Made by a program: the position numbers and the translations under genes. Below, piece after piece: positions 35,491 through 47,031 of a stretch of DNA of 64,000 nt. Position 1 is the stretch's first letter, and every line of letters starts with the position of its first letter. Below the pieces are notes generated by a model. The model searched no databases, was not told the DNA's origin, and saw only the letters and a list, made by a program, of their open reading frames with translations. The stretch lies in the NCBI GenBank assembly GCA_025175895.1, contig CM045989.1:20701928-20765927 (forward strand), read 5' to 3'. The DNA is from Wurfbainia villosa. Its lineage: Eukaryota > Streptophyta > Magnoliopsida > Zingiberales > Zingiberaceae.

Positions 35491-36344
35491 TTGATTACAC
35501 CGAAAACACGTAATGTGTTCCTTGCCTTTGTGTATTGGGACTTAAGCCTCCTTAACCTTCTCCTTGGCATTTGGTACTACTTTAATCTTCTTCTTTATTT
35601 TACTTGGACATTTACTCTTGTAATGTCCCTTCTCCCTACACTCAAAGCATATAATATGATCTTTGTTTTTAATGATTATGCTTGAGTTATCTATCTTGGT
35701 TATAGGAGAATTTTGAGCTTGTTCTTCATACTCTCTGGATGCAGAGGTCTCCTCTTGCTCTTGCTCTAGTGTTGGTTGCCTATCCTCCCCCTCAATTCTA
35801 GAGGTGGAGGCTTATTCAACCTCTTTGACCTCTTCCAATTCGGATATTAAGCACCTCTCAACTTTCGAATCTCCAAGCCCTTGATATGATGAGATTTCCT
35901 CCTTGGACTTCTCCTTACATTGTGTCAGTGAGGGATTCTCATGGAGCTCGATCAATTTGCCCTATAACTCCATAACATCATAGAATTCTCCTATGCTATA
36001 TAATAAATCCTTAGGTATTGAACTATCCTTGATTATTGCTACCTTTTCATTTAACCTGAATTTTTGAATTTGCTTTTCGATCCACTGCTTATTCTTGAGG
36101 AGTCTTCCCTTCTTGTCCATAGGGGGTTCAAAATAATCTACAATACTAAACCAATTCTCAATATCATTCATTAAAAAGTATTCCATTCTACTTTTTCAAT
36201 ACGCGAAATCTTCGCTGTCGAAGGAGGGTGGAACTTATGTGTTGTAGCCCAATCCATCATTGAATTCCATGAAGCTTGATGGATCTTCTAGTGTTGCTCT
36301 TTCGGTGGTTAGTCCTTGAAGAGTGACCTCGGTCTGATACCAAT
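35491..36344 (-). pseudogene. Sirevirus H gag, N-terminal part, and PBS
   Basis: The minus strand after the PBS (ATTGGTATCAGAC, 36333-36344) encodes NDGLGYNT, then after a frameshift MEYFLMNDIENWFSIVDYFE (36186 leftward), SIPKDLLYSIGEFYDVMEL, an acidic Ser/Glu/Gln region and a first intact CCHC knuckle CFECREKGHYKSKC (about 35655-35610). The sequence reaches the first cysteines of a second knuckle (CFRCNQ) exactly at 35491, where E is inserted; the second half of that knuckle is at 26188. Stops and a frameshift at about 36195 inactivate it. Confidence 0.85.
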
Positions 36345-36414
36345 TGTTGAGGATCTTATGATGTGCTAGAGGGAGATGAATAGTGTCATTTTGATCTCTT
36401 TCGATTGTGTGTTT
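36345..36414 (-). repeat. Sirevirus H 5' LTR, segment 1 (U5 end)
   Basis: TGTTGAGGATCTTATGATG next to a PBS marks the 3' end of a minus-strand Sire-2 LTR. The LTR continues in pieces at 37502-38009, 47032-47530, 48244-48266 and 49869-50625, about 1.86 kb in total, separated by five later insertions. Confidence 0.8.
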
Positions 36415-37496
36415 TGTTGGATAGAGAAGCGTCGCTAGAGGGGGGGGGGTGAATAGCGATCGTAAAAATTTTCGACGTTTCGTTCGAGTAGACAATTAAA
36501 TGAGTAAACACAGCGGAAAATAAAGCGACACATTTATTTTACTTGGTTCACAACCCAGCGGTTGCTACTCCAAGGCCCTATCGATGCTAGACCGCGTACG
36601 GAGGGCAAATCACTATAACGTCTCCTCCTCGTTGGAGGTAGGAGACAACGATCACAAAACCGAAATTATGAGGATGAGGCAACAAGCCTACCTCACCTCG
36701 TTACGAATAAAAATAAAGAATACAATATCAAAATATGTTACTTGCTACTGCTGCCGACGAAGAAGATCGGAACTTGTCGTCGCGTCGGCGTTATGACGGT
36801 GTTGGAGCATTGGCGTTGTAGGAGCACTTGATGAATAAACTTGATGATCTTTGGAGTTGGAATCCTCCTCCTTTTATAGACTTTGGTCTCTGAATATGTC
36901 TCCCTTTTTTTTTGGAACGGATCACGAAGTTTTCCAAATTTTATCGCGAAGTGGCCGCGTCAAACGTTATCCGTTTTGACCTAGCGCAAAGGCTGAGTCG
37001 TCGCCATCAGTCGACTGATGCCTCCCATCAGTCGACTGATGGGCATCAGTCGACTGCTCCATGTCCAGCAGTCGACTGCCAGCCTGGCCACTTCCCTGCA
37101 GTGAGAGGTTAGCTCGGAAAATGATAAATATGACAGTTTCTAACCGTCCGATCTCGACCTAGACCTTCCACAAGAAATTTTAGTCGGATCGCCGCCTACG
37201 GTCGTCCCCGTATAGAGGACACGACCTTACCATCTCTCACTCACACGAGCTTACCTCGATTCTTACTGTGACGCTTTCGCTTCCGGCCTTCCACTCGATT
37301 CCTTCAGCTCCCTCCGAAGTCACTCGAGTGTCGCCCGACCACCGCAGCTTCCTCCGGGTGTCGCTAGCCTTCAGCTCTAGCTTTAGTACTTTTCTGCACA
37401 CTCAATTTAGCTCGTGAGATAACGATGCAAACTTAACTTTGTGTCTTTGCCATAATCAAAACACAGGTTCGATTATCTAGTGCCCCTGCACCAACA
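36415..37496 (-). mobile_element. Solo LTR, Sire-4, TSD TGTTT
   Basis: A 1082-bp LTR (plus-strand TGTTGGATAGAGAAGCG to GCCCCTGCACCAACA) has perfect TGTTT duplications at 36410-36414 and 37497-37501. It is closely similar to 26719-27785. AGTCGACTG motifs lie at 37005-37080. The ORFs at 36584-37112 are not genes. Confidence 0.93.
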
Positions 37497-37501
37497 TGTT
37501 T

Positions 37502-38009
37502 ATCTACAAGTTGTTAATGCATAGCAAAAAAAAATATAACATAAACAAAATGCAAGACACAAAGCGAACACACTACACAAGGGATTTTACGTGGTACGAA
37601 ACCCTTGTTCCTACTCCACGACCGAGCTCTAGCGATGCCACCACCACTAAAACTTCTCATTCTTGGAAACAATCTGAGGGTGGAGAAATCTCTTACAATG
37701 GAGCTTATAATACAAGAAACCACAACCAAATGCAAACAAATGAAATAAATTTAACTACAACACTTTACAAATGAGCTTTTGATTGCTTGTTTATTTGGTT
37801 ACTTTGAAAGGCTTTTGAAGACATGGAATGCATCATCAATTCCTCTTCAAAATCTCCCTTGAACCAGCTTTGAAAATCCTCCATGAAACCTCCTTTTATA
37901 ACCTATGTCAGGTTGAGTTTTCGTCGATCGGTCGAATGGCCTTACCTCAATTACCGTCATCGCATCATTGTCTCACAAAAGACTAATCCATGTCAGATTT
38001 GGCTGATCA
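37502..38009 (-). repeat. Sirevirus H 5' LTR, segment 2
   Basis: This segment carries the conserved TTTTACGTGGTACGAAACCC...CTACTCCACGACC block of Sirevirus LTRs, followed by TTTTATAACC (minus-strand TATA candidate region near 37890) and ends at the copia X insertion. The 92-aa ORF at 37496-37774 is a chance frame. Confidence 0.75.
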
Positions 38010-39827
38010 TGTTAGTGAAAGCCCTAGAGCCAATCATATGATGATTGTTGTATGGACTTATTATATCATATTCCTATATATATTTATAAAGTCATTTCTT
38101 TATGGTTATTATACTTATTTGTATTGGTGCCAAATAACTAAGTATAATAACGTCCTTGAGTAGAAGGTTCTTATCTATATCAATCGATTGATTGAATCGA
38201 TAATGAGATGATATAGAGAATACTACTCTTAATCATTCCTAATCAAGTATTAACATTCAGGGACAATGTTAACATGAAGAGACTAGCATGTAGGTCAACT
38301 CGATGACTTGATCTCACAAGTCATGGATATGAGATATCAAGTTTACACATGGGTATAGATTGGAGAATGTATACTGAATGCCCCGCTATGAGAAAGTATC
38401 ATAGATCATTATATGAGTGTCATATACTTTCTCATGTGACTATTAGTATGACTATTAGTTCTTAGACCTGAAGTCACCATGGTTCCCGACATAAGGAGTT
38501 ACATACTTTGGCTTCGTCAAACGTCACCCATAAATGGGTGGAATATAAAGCCGATTACTGGGTATGTAATAAATTATGTGGAGGGATGTGAGTGAAGTAG
38601 ATGGGATCGATCCCTCCTATATGACGAGAGTGATATCATGATTCTTGATAGAGTGAGATCACTAAGTGCATGGCCATGCCCAAATGAGTCAATATGAGAT
38701 ATTGAGCTCATTTGATTAGAGTGAGTCTACTTAGAGTTCAAGATATAGATTGTACATAGGATGACACGGTCTATGTATCAATTGTTCAATCGAGATGTCA
38801 AGGATAGAGAGACATTGTCACATATTGTGAGAGTCACAATTAGTAGTCACAAAGGTGATGTTGGATCTCAACATTCTTGCAACTTGGGTAGCAATGATGT
38901 GTTGCTAGATACCGCTCATTGCTTATGTTTCTAAATCATTTTAGGAGCATTGCCAACATTACAAGAACCTATAGAGTCACACACAAAGGGTAATTATATG
39001 GAGATTAGGTTCATATGATGGACCAAGAGGATTAGGTCCCTGTGATGAACCAAATTGGATTAAGAGTAATCCAAATTAGACTAATTGAGTTGGACTCAAT
39101 TTGATTCAAGTGTTGAATGAGTCTAATTTAGATTTGATTCATTGAGTCAATTTAAACTAATGAATAAAGATTCATTAAATTAAATTGACTTGAATTAAAT
39201 GGTTGGATTTGATCAACCATGGGAGATAAGAGGTCAAGTTTGACTTGACTTGAGAGGGAAGATGAAAGGTCAAGTTTGACTTGACCAAATGCCACTTCAT
39301 GGTGACTTGGCATAGGGGCTGGCCAATGATGATGTTCCACATCATCATTGACACATCATGGTGTGCCACCTCATGAGGGAGACCAAGAGTCATGACTCTT
39401 GGTATTACATGGATGTATTTAACCCTCTTTGATGTGGCCGACCAACTATTGAATGAATGAATTAGTGGTAATTTAATTCTTCTTCTTCCTCTCCTCTCTT
39501 GCTCTCTCCCTCATCCTCCTTGCCGAGACCTCATTGAGTCCTAGCACACTCTAAGTGGTCTTCTCCACCTTTTTTCCATGTGGATACGTATAGAAGTGTG
39601 TACACTTGACACTCTACGAGATCTGGCAAAGCGTTTGGACGAGCGCGATAAGCGAAGGGCATCACTATAAGGGTAACACTCTTACCATGTAGATCTAAGG
39701 TAGATCTAGTATTTCTAAACATGTAGATGAATATTTTTTTTAAAATTTATCTTCGTACGGATCCGTGGTCAGCTTCCGAGGTTTCCGCAATGCAAAAAGC
39801 GATTTTTGTGGCTCGGAGAGTCCAACA
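38010..39827 (+). repeat. Copia X 5' LTR
   Basis: The 1818-bp LTR runs from TGTTAGTGAAAGCCCTAGAGC to CGGAGAGTCCAACA. It is highly similar throughout to the 3' LTR at 45212-47026. Its U5 ends directly before the PBS. Confidence 0.95.
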
Positions 39828-39828
39828 G

Positions 39829-39841
39829 TGGTATCAGAGCC
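39829..39841 (+). other. Primer-binding site of copia X
   Basis: TGGTATCAGAGCC, complementary to the initiator tRNA-Met 3' end, begins one base after the 5' LTR. Confidence 0.92.
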
Positions 39842-41340
39842 ACGTGCAAAGTATGTACGTGTTTATTTTGTAATTTTTGTATTAGATACGAAAAATTACA
39901 GATCTATAAGTTTCTGTAATTTTCCTAATTTTATAGATTTTTATGAGTATTTTTCTCCTAGAGTCGAAGCAACAAGTGTTTGGACACTTATAGGCTTGCA
40001 CCACCGAGAAAAACTCTTTGAAATGGTGAAGTCTCACTTTAGTCCTTTGGGACAGTGACTTAAGGCATTGTAAGATCAAGATGGGACACTCGTGAGATTC
40101 ATTTTGCGAGAAGGGGAACTGCCCCTAACCCCGCAAGGGGCATTGTCCCGCGATCGCGCTCGAAAAATCACTTAGCGGGACCGTTGCGGAGATGTGACTC
40201 ATAAAATTGAAAAAAAGGAAAATTATAGAAATTTATGTAAAATATATAATTTAGAATTATGTATGATACTGTGATGGTCATGACCCAAGAACCCCAATGT
40301 GATTGGATAAAATTATGTTGTAATTCATAATACGGCTTGTGCTCTATTTTTGTGTTGTGCATGTTGTATATGATATGCGACCTGCACGTCGTGCCTCTCT
40401 TTTTTATATTCCTATTGTAAATAGATTTTAGACTCGAATGTAACTCAAGTTTTATGTTGGTAATGTACAAAATAAAGCGGTGGAATATCCACTAGTAGAC
40501 AGAGTTACGAGGAGAGTGTCGACGACACATGGCGGTCAAAGGAGGTGCTTGCTGAAGCCGCTAACCCTAGGTTGACCGTCCGATCTTCTCATTGGCTTGA
40601 GAAGATCATAGTAGAGCCATGACCTCATCACACATTAATTAATTAGTATACTTATTTGTTTTTGCTTATATGTATAAGATGCATTCTAGTATAGGGTAAT
40701 TAATGCCTTAATGAGTATATGATGCACATTCACGATTAGATTAGATCTTAATCAAGTCAACTCGAAATGCCTACCAAGTTTTGATACCCATCACTACCTC
40801 GATCATTTGTTGTTGTTGAATCTGCCAAAGCAGAGCAATGCATATTATCTTGGTAGGGTGCGGAGGGACAATCTTGGTCCTGCCTATCAAAGCTTGGGTG
40901 AGAATAAGCTCAATTAGATTGAGTAAAACTAGTTAACTCAATTTGATCGGGTAAAACTATAGCCATATTCCAACAGTTGGAAAGATAGGATAAGATCACA
41001 TTTACACTAAATCTTGGGTGATTTAGCTAAAGCTAACTCAAGTTCTTTTGTAAATGTGGATCTTGATCCTATGAACAAGAGTTGCATAGAGATGTAATTG
41101 GTAATTTGTTACCTACCGATCATACTAAGTCTTGGGCGATTTAGCCAAAGCTAACTCAAGACGTAGTATGATGTGGATCTTGTCCCGCGAGAATTATAGC
41201 TAGTTTGTATGAATCTAGTAATGTGGTTTGACCACATCCATGACTCGATTCTACAAAAGTCCTATAATTTAGTGGGAGAATCATTTAATTAAAGGCCTAA
41301 TTAAATAAAAAATGGAATATAATATTTACTTTTTGCATTA
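39842..41340 (+). other. Copia X untranslated leader
   Basis: About 1.5 kb without a coding signature. It contains a GC-rich self-complementary segment at 40105-40160 (GGGGAACTGCCCC and CCCCGCAAGGGG), a candidate leader RNA structure, and two near-identical segments of about 60 bp with CTTGGG(T/C)GATTTAGC at about 41010 and 41128. ORFs on either strand here are short and unsupported. Confidence 0.6.
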
Positions 41341-41344
41341 TTTA

Positions 41345-43014
41345 TGTTGTAGAGTGCCTTGTCATCAAACACGAACACTCTCTCCCTGTGTTCTGTCCTT
41401 GAGAAGGACAAGCTCAATGGAGCTAATTTCCTGGACTGGTACAGGAATCTGAGAATTGTTCTAACATAAAAAAGGAAATTGTACGTCATGGAGCAGCCCA
41501 TTCCGGAAGCACCTCCTGCCACTGCCTCGCGAGATGATCGAGATGCTTACAAGAAGCATCAAGATGATGCATTAGATGTGTCATGCCTCATACTCGCAAC
41601 CATGAACTCTAAGCTTCAGAAGCAACATGAGTTCATGAATGCTTTTGATATGGTTGAACATCTTCATCAACTGTATCAAGGACAAGCAAGGCACGAGAGA
41701 TATGAGATCTCTAAGGCACTATTTCAGTCTAAGAAGCAAGATGGGACAACCGTAGGTCTATATGTACTCAAGATGATTGGGTACATAGAAAACCTACAGA
41801 GGTTGGGATTCCCACTTGGCCAACAACTGGCCACTGACTTGATCTTGCAATCCTTGCCAGAAAGTTACAATCAATTTGTCATGAATTACAACATGAATAA
41901 AATTGATAAGCCACTGCCTGAGATGCTTAGCATGTTGAGAACTGTTGAGCTCAACCTTAAGAAGGCAAATCTTGACTCCATTTTGATGGTGCAAAAGAAG
42001 AAAGGCAAGGGCAAGCCTAAAGGTAAGGGAAAGTCCCAAGCCAAGGGCAAAGACAAGGCACTGAAACCGAAAGGAGGGGTGGACAAGGAAGGGACTTGCT
42101 TCCACTACAAGGAAGTTGGACACTGGAAGCAAAACTGCAAAGCTTACCTGAAAGATCTTAAGAAGAAGAGAAGTGAGACTTCTACTTCTGGTATATATGT
42201 TATAGAAGTCAATCTATCTATTTCTTCATCATGGGAATTTGATACCGGATGTGCTTCTCACATTTGTACTAATGTACAGGCACTGAGAAATAGCAGGGCA
42301 TTGACGAAGGGGGAGGTAGACCTACGAGTAGGCAATGGAGCAAGGGTTGTTGTTGTTGCTGTAGGAACTTATTTTCTATCTCTACCCTCTGGGCTTGTAC
42401 TAGAATTAGATGAATGTTGTTATGTGCCTGCTCTCACAAAGAACATCATTTCAGTTTCTTGTTTAGACAAGAAAGGCTTTTCATTTATAATAAAGAACAA
42501 ATGTTGTTCCATTTATTTAAATGATATGTTCTATTGTAGTGCACCTCTGATGAATGAACTCTACATTCTAGACTTAGAGAACCTCATCTATAACATAAGT
42601 ACCCAAAGGTTCAAGTCAAATGAGTTGAACCAAACCTATCTCTATCATTGTCGCTTAGGTCACATAAATGAGAGTTGCTTATCCCAGCTCTATAAGGATG
42701 GGTTGGTGGACTCATTTGATTTTGAATCATATGAGACATGTGAGTCTTGCCTTCTAGGCAAGATGACCAAGACTCCCTTTAGTGGACACAGTGAAAGAGC
42801 AATAGACTTGTTAGGACTTGTAGATAATAATGTATGTGGCCCTTTCAATGTTGCTGCTATAGGTGGTTATAGGTACTTCATTACATTTACTAATGACTTC
42901 AGTAGATATGGTTATGTGTATCTAATGACACATAAGTCAGAATCCTTTGAAAAGTTCAAAGAATTCAAGAATGAAGTACAAAACCAGCTTTGCAAGAGTA
43001 TTAAGATACTTTAA
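41345..43014 (+). pseudogene. Copia X gag, protease and integrase N-part
   Basis: Gag homology starts before the longest open frame (SVLEKDKLNGANFLDWYRNL at about 41390), with a TAA at about 41467 breaking it. From 41479 a 511-codon frame runs through gag (MSKLQKQHEF-type helices, LPESYNQFVMNYNMNK, Lys/Gly-rich KGKGKPKGKGK). The zinc knuckle reads CFHYKEVGHWKQNC, its second Cys replaced by Tyr. Protease has FDTGCASHIC (about 42238). Integrase has H-x3-H (YHCRLGH), CESCLLGK and VCGPF, where the first catalytic Asp is Asn (VDNNVCGPF), and FTNDFSRYGYVYLM. A TAA replaces the codon before SDRGGEY, ending the frame at 43014. Confidence 0.92.
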
Positions 43015-43690
43015 TCTGATCGAGGTGGTGAATACCTCAACCATGAGTTTCGTGACTATCTAGTTGAGTGTGGGATTTTATCCCAACTCACTCCTCCTGG
43101 AACACCACAGTGGAATGACGTATCCAAAGGCGGAATCATACCCTATTAGATATGGTACAATCTATGATGAGTCACACAGATCTTCCTATATCCTTTTGGG
43201 GATATGCTCTAGACACAACAACCTTCACACTTAACCATGTTCCATCCAAAGCTATGATAAAGACATCATATACGATATGGATAGGGAAAAATCCCAAGAT
43301 GTCTTTCATGAGGATTTGGGGTTGTGAGGCTTACGTTCGATGTTAAGTCTCAGACAAACTGGGACTCAAATTCGATAAGTGCTATTTTGTTGGATATGCC
43401 AAGGAAACGAAGGGATATTACTTCTACTTTCCCAATCAGCACAAAGTGTTTGTGGCAAAGACTGGGAGAATTTTAGAAAGGGAATTTATTTCTAGAAAAA
43501 CTAGTAGGAGTACTTCGATCTTGAAGAAATTCAAGATATGGACCATAGCACTGAGGCCGAGATGGAGGTTGAATAGGAACCACAAAGTGTTGTGGGAGAG
43601 ATACTCATTTCTCTTGTCCGACCATGATGACGTTATGCTCGCTGAGAATGAGCCTACATCCTATCAGGAAGCTATGATGAGCCTAGATTC
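43015..43690 (+). pseudogene. Copia X integrase C-part and linker
   Basis: SDRGGEYLNHEF carries the second catalytic Asp. TPPGTPQWND follows, then a frameshift at about 43125 before the RRNHTLLDMVQSMM segment and DLPISFWGYALDT (43152-43346). A stop at 43344 is followed by the linker (AKETKGYYFYFPNQHKVFVA, SEREF-like) and another stop at 43698. The Glu of the DDE triad is not visible in frame. Confidence 0.85.
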
Positions 43691-44440
43691 TGAGAAATAG
43701 CTAGAGCCCATGAGATCCGAGATAAAATCCATGTACACCAACCAAGTTTGGACTTTGGTTGATCCACCTGAAGGCGTCAAGCCCATTGGGTGTAAGTGGG
43801 TCTTTAAGAGAAAGACTGACATGGATGGACTTACGCAGTTGTGATGTTTCAAGCAAATTCATGGTATTTACTATAATGAAACCTTTTCTCCAGTTGTGAT
43901 GTTTAAGTCCATTCGGATCATGCTTGCTATTGTAGCGTACCATGATTATGAGATCTGGCAGATGGATGTCAAAATTACGTTTCTGAATGGAAACTTGCTC
44001 GAGGATGTGTACATGACACAACCTGAGGGTTTTGTAGATCCACAATATACTGGCAAAGTATGCAAGCTGCAAAGGTCCATTTATGGGCTAAAGTAAGCTT
44101 CTCGGAGCTGGAATTTTGATTCGATGATGCGATCAAACAGTTTTGTTTCATAAAGAATGAAGATGAACCCTGTGTCTACAAGAGGGTTAATGGGAACATA
44201 GTTGTCTTCCTTGTATTGTATGTGGATGTCATACTACTCATTGGGAATGACATCCCATTGCTACAGTCTGTGAAGACTTGGCTGGGGAAGTGTTTCTCAA
44301 TGGACTTAGGTGAAGTAGCCTGTATTCTATGTATCAAGATCTATAGAGATAGATCTAAGTGATTGCTTGGCCTAAATTAGAGTACATATATTGACACGGT
44401 ATTACTACGGTTTGTCATGTAGAATTCCAATAATGGACTT
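43691..44440 (+). pseudogene. Copia X reverse transcriptase
   Basis: RT motifs are seen in sequence: NQVWTLVDPPEGVKPIGCKW, VFKRKTDMDG, a deletion and stop at about 43842, YNETFSPVVMFKSIR, WQMDVKITFLNGN and EDVYMTQPEGF. A TAA follows RSIYGLK at 44094. The catalytic box at 44219-44230 reads YVDV instead of YVDD, so the second metal-binding Asp is lost. Confidence 0.9.
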
Positions 44441-45110
44441 CTACCAATGTCACATGGTGTGAGTCTTTTGAAGACTCAAAGTCCCTCTTCTAGAGAGGAG
44501 AGAGACCGCATGGATAAGATCCCTTATGCATCTACCATAGGATCTATCATGTACGCCATGCTATGTACTCGTCCTGATGTCTCGTATGCTTTGAGCATGA
44601 TGAGTAGATACCAGTCAAATCCAGGTGAGCGTCACTGGATAACAGTCAAGAATATTCTTAGTACATGAGAATGACTAAAAAATATTTCTTGATATTTGGA
44701 GGCGATGGGGAACTAGCTGTAAAGGGTTACAATGATGTCAGCTTCCAAACTGACCATGATGATTATAGATCACAGTCAGGGTTCGTGTTTTGCTTGAATG
44801 GTGGCACTGTGAGCTGGAAGAGTTCGAAGCAGGACACAGTTGCTGATTCTACAACAGAGGCCAAGTATATTGCTGCATCAGAGGCAGCAAAGGAGGCAGT
44901 TTGGATCCGCAAGTTCATTATTGAGATTGGGGTGGTTCCTAGCATAGCAGATCCTATAGAGCTCTATTATGACAACAATGGAGTGATTGCACAGGCTAAG
45001 GAACCTAGCTCACACCAGTGGACCAAACACATACTACGGTGCTTCCATCTCATTCGAGAGATTATCGATAGAGAAGATTTGAAGATTTGAAGATTACCCA
45101 CAGAGGCTAA
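44441..45110 (+). pseudogene. Copia X RNase H
   Basis: TIGSIMYAMLCTRPDVSYAL starts the connection, with a frame break near 44660. RNase H (44665-45090) has KGYNDVSFQTDHDDYRSQSG, where the first acidic residue (normally YTDASFQ) is changed, then VADSTTEAKYIAASEAA, LYYDNNGVIAQAKEPSSHQW and a TGA at 45088 before the last EGNPLT-like residues. Confidence 0.88.
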
Positions 45111-45201
45111 AGTAGAAAATCCCTTGACCAAGGCTTTGGCACAGAAAAAGCATGATGGTCACACTAGGTCATTGGTATTAGATACTACAGTGATTGGTAC
45201 T

Positions 45202-45211
45202 AGTGGGAGAT
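45202..45211 (+). other. Polypurine tract of copia X
   Basis: AGTGGGAGAT directly precedes the 3' LTR start TGTTAGTG. Confidence 0.75.
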
Positions 45212-47026
45212 TGTTAGTGAAAGCCCTAGAGTCAATCATATAATGATTATTGCATGGACTTGTTGTATCATATTCCAATATATATTTATCAAGGCATTTC
45301 ATTATGGTTATTATACTTACTTGTATTGGTGCCAAATAACTAAGTATAATAACGTCCTTGAGTAGAAGGTTCTTATCTATATCAATCGATTGGTTGAATC
45401 GATAATGATATGATATAGAGAATACTACTCTTAATCATTCCTAGTCAAGTATTAACATTCAGGGACAATGTTAATGCGAAGAGACTAGCATGTAGGTCAA
45501 CTCGATGACTTGATCTCACAAGTCATGGATATGAGATATCAAGTTGACACATGGGTATACATTAGAGAATGTATACTGAATGACCCGCCATGAGAAAGTA
45601 TCATGGATCATTATATTATTATCATATACTTTCTCATGGGACTATTAGTATGGCTATTAGTCTTTGGACATGAAGTCACCATGGTTCCCTACATAAGTAG
45701 TTGCATACTTTGGCTTCGTCAAACGTCACCTGTAAATGGGTGGACTATAAAGGCGATTAGTGGGTATGTAACAAATTATGCGGAGGGATGTGAGTGATGT
45801 AGATGGGATCTATCCCTCCTATATGACGGGAGTGATATCATGATTCTTGATAGAGTGAGACCACTAAGTGCATGGTCATGCTCAAATGAGTCAATATGAG
45901 ATATTGAGCTCATTTGATTAGGGTGAGTCTACTTGGAGTTCAAGAAATAGATTGTACAGAGGATGACACAGTCTATGCCTCAATTGTTCAATCGAGATGT
46001 CAAGGATAGAGGGACATTATCACATATTGTGAGAGTCACAATTAGTAGTCACAAAGGTGATGTTGTATCTCAACATTCTTGTAACTTGGGTAGCAATGAT
46101 GTGTTGCTAGATACCGCTCATTGCTTATATTTCTAAATCAATTTAGGAGCATTTTCAACGTTACAAGAACCTATAGGGTCACAAACAAAGGGCAAGTAGA
46201 TGGAGATTAGGTTCATATGATGGACCAATAGGATTAGGTTTATGTGATGAACCAAATTGGATTAAGAGTAATCCAAATTAGACTAATTGAGTTGGACTCA
46301 ATTTGATTCAAGTGTTGAATGAGTCTAATTTAGATTTGATTCATTGAGTCAAATTAAACTAATGAATAAAGATTCATTAAATTAAATTAACTTGAATTAA
46401 ATGGTTGGATTTGATCAACCATGGGAGATAAGAGGTCAAGTTTGACTTGACTTGAGAGGGAAGATGAAAGGTCAAGTTTGACTTGACCAAATGCCACTTC
46501 ATGGTGACTTGGCATAGGGGTCGACCAGTGATGATGTTCCACATCATCATGGACACATCATGGTGTGCCACCTCATGAGGGAGACCAAGAGCCATGGCTC
46601 TTGGTATTACATGGATGTATTTAACCCTCTTTGATGTGGTCGGCCAACTAATGAATGAATGAATTAGTGGTAATTCAATTCTTCTTCTTCCTCTCCTCTC
46701 TTGCTCTCTCCCTCATCCTCCTTGCCGAGACCTCATTGAGTGCTAGCACACTCTAAGTGGTCTTCTCCACCTTTTGTCCATGTGGATACGTGTAGAGGAG
46801 TGTACACTTGACATTCTATGAGATCCGGAAAAGCGTTTGGACGAGCGGGATTAGCGAAGGGCATCGCTACAAGGGCAATGCTCTTACCATGTAGATATAA
46901 GGTAGATCTAGTGCTTCTTAACATGTACATGATTTTTTTTAAAATTTATCTTCACACGTATCCGTGGTCGACTTCTGAGGTTTTCGCAATGCAAAAAGTA
47001 GTTTTTGCGTCTCGGAAAGTCCAATA
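45212..47026 (+). repeat. Copia X 3' LTR
   Basis: The 1815-bp LTR matches 38010-39827. Its last dinucleotide is TA (CCAATA) where the 5' LTR ends CA, a single C-to-T change at the integration-critical end. Confidence 0.95.
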
Positions 47027-47031
47027 GATCA

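Larger units (their letters stand above)
38010..47026 (+). mobile_element. Full-length copia X, TSD GATCA
   Basis: A 9017-bp copia element with 5' LTR 38010-39827, PBS, long leader, gag-PR-INT-RT-RNase H, polypurine tract and 3' LTR 45212-47026. Perfect TSDs GATCA lie at 38005-38009 and 47027-47031. The reading frame has at least four stops or frameshifts and lost catalytic residues in IN, RT and RH, so it is dead. The coding style (DVKITFLNGNLLEDVYMTQPEGF) is the same TNT1/Tork-like group as copia A, but the LTRs differ. Confidence 0.96.

Noticed and set aside
35073..35513. 146-codon ORF (and those at 28131-28539, 22249-22603, 14596-14974, 18810-19409, 55010-55377)
   Set aside because: All run through the CCAAG...CTTGG array in several frames at once, inside LTRs. 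Open frames are a by-product of the repeat.
47027..47031. GATCA as a chance match
   Set aside because: It lies exactly outside both LTR ends of copia X and restores continuous H LTR sequence, so it was kept as a TSD.
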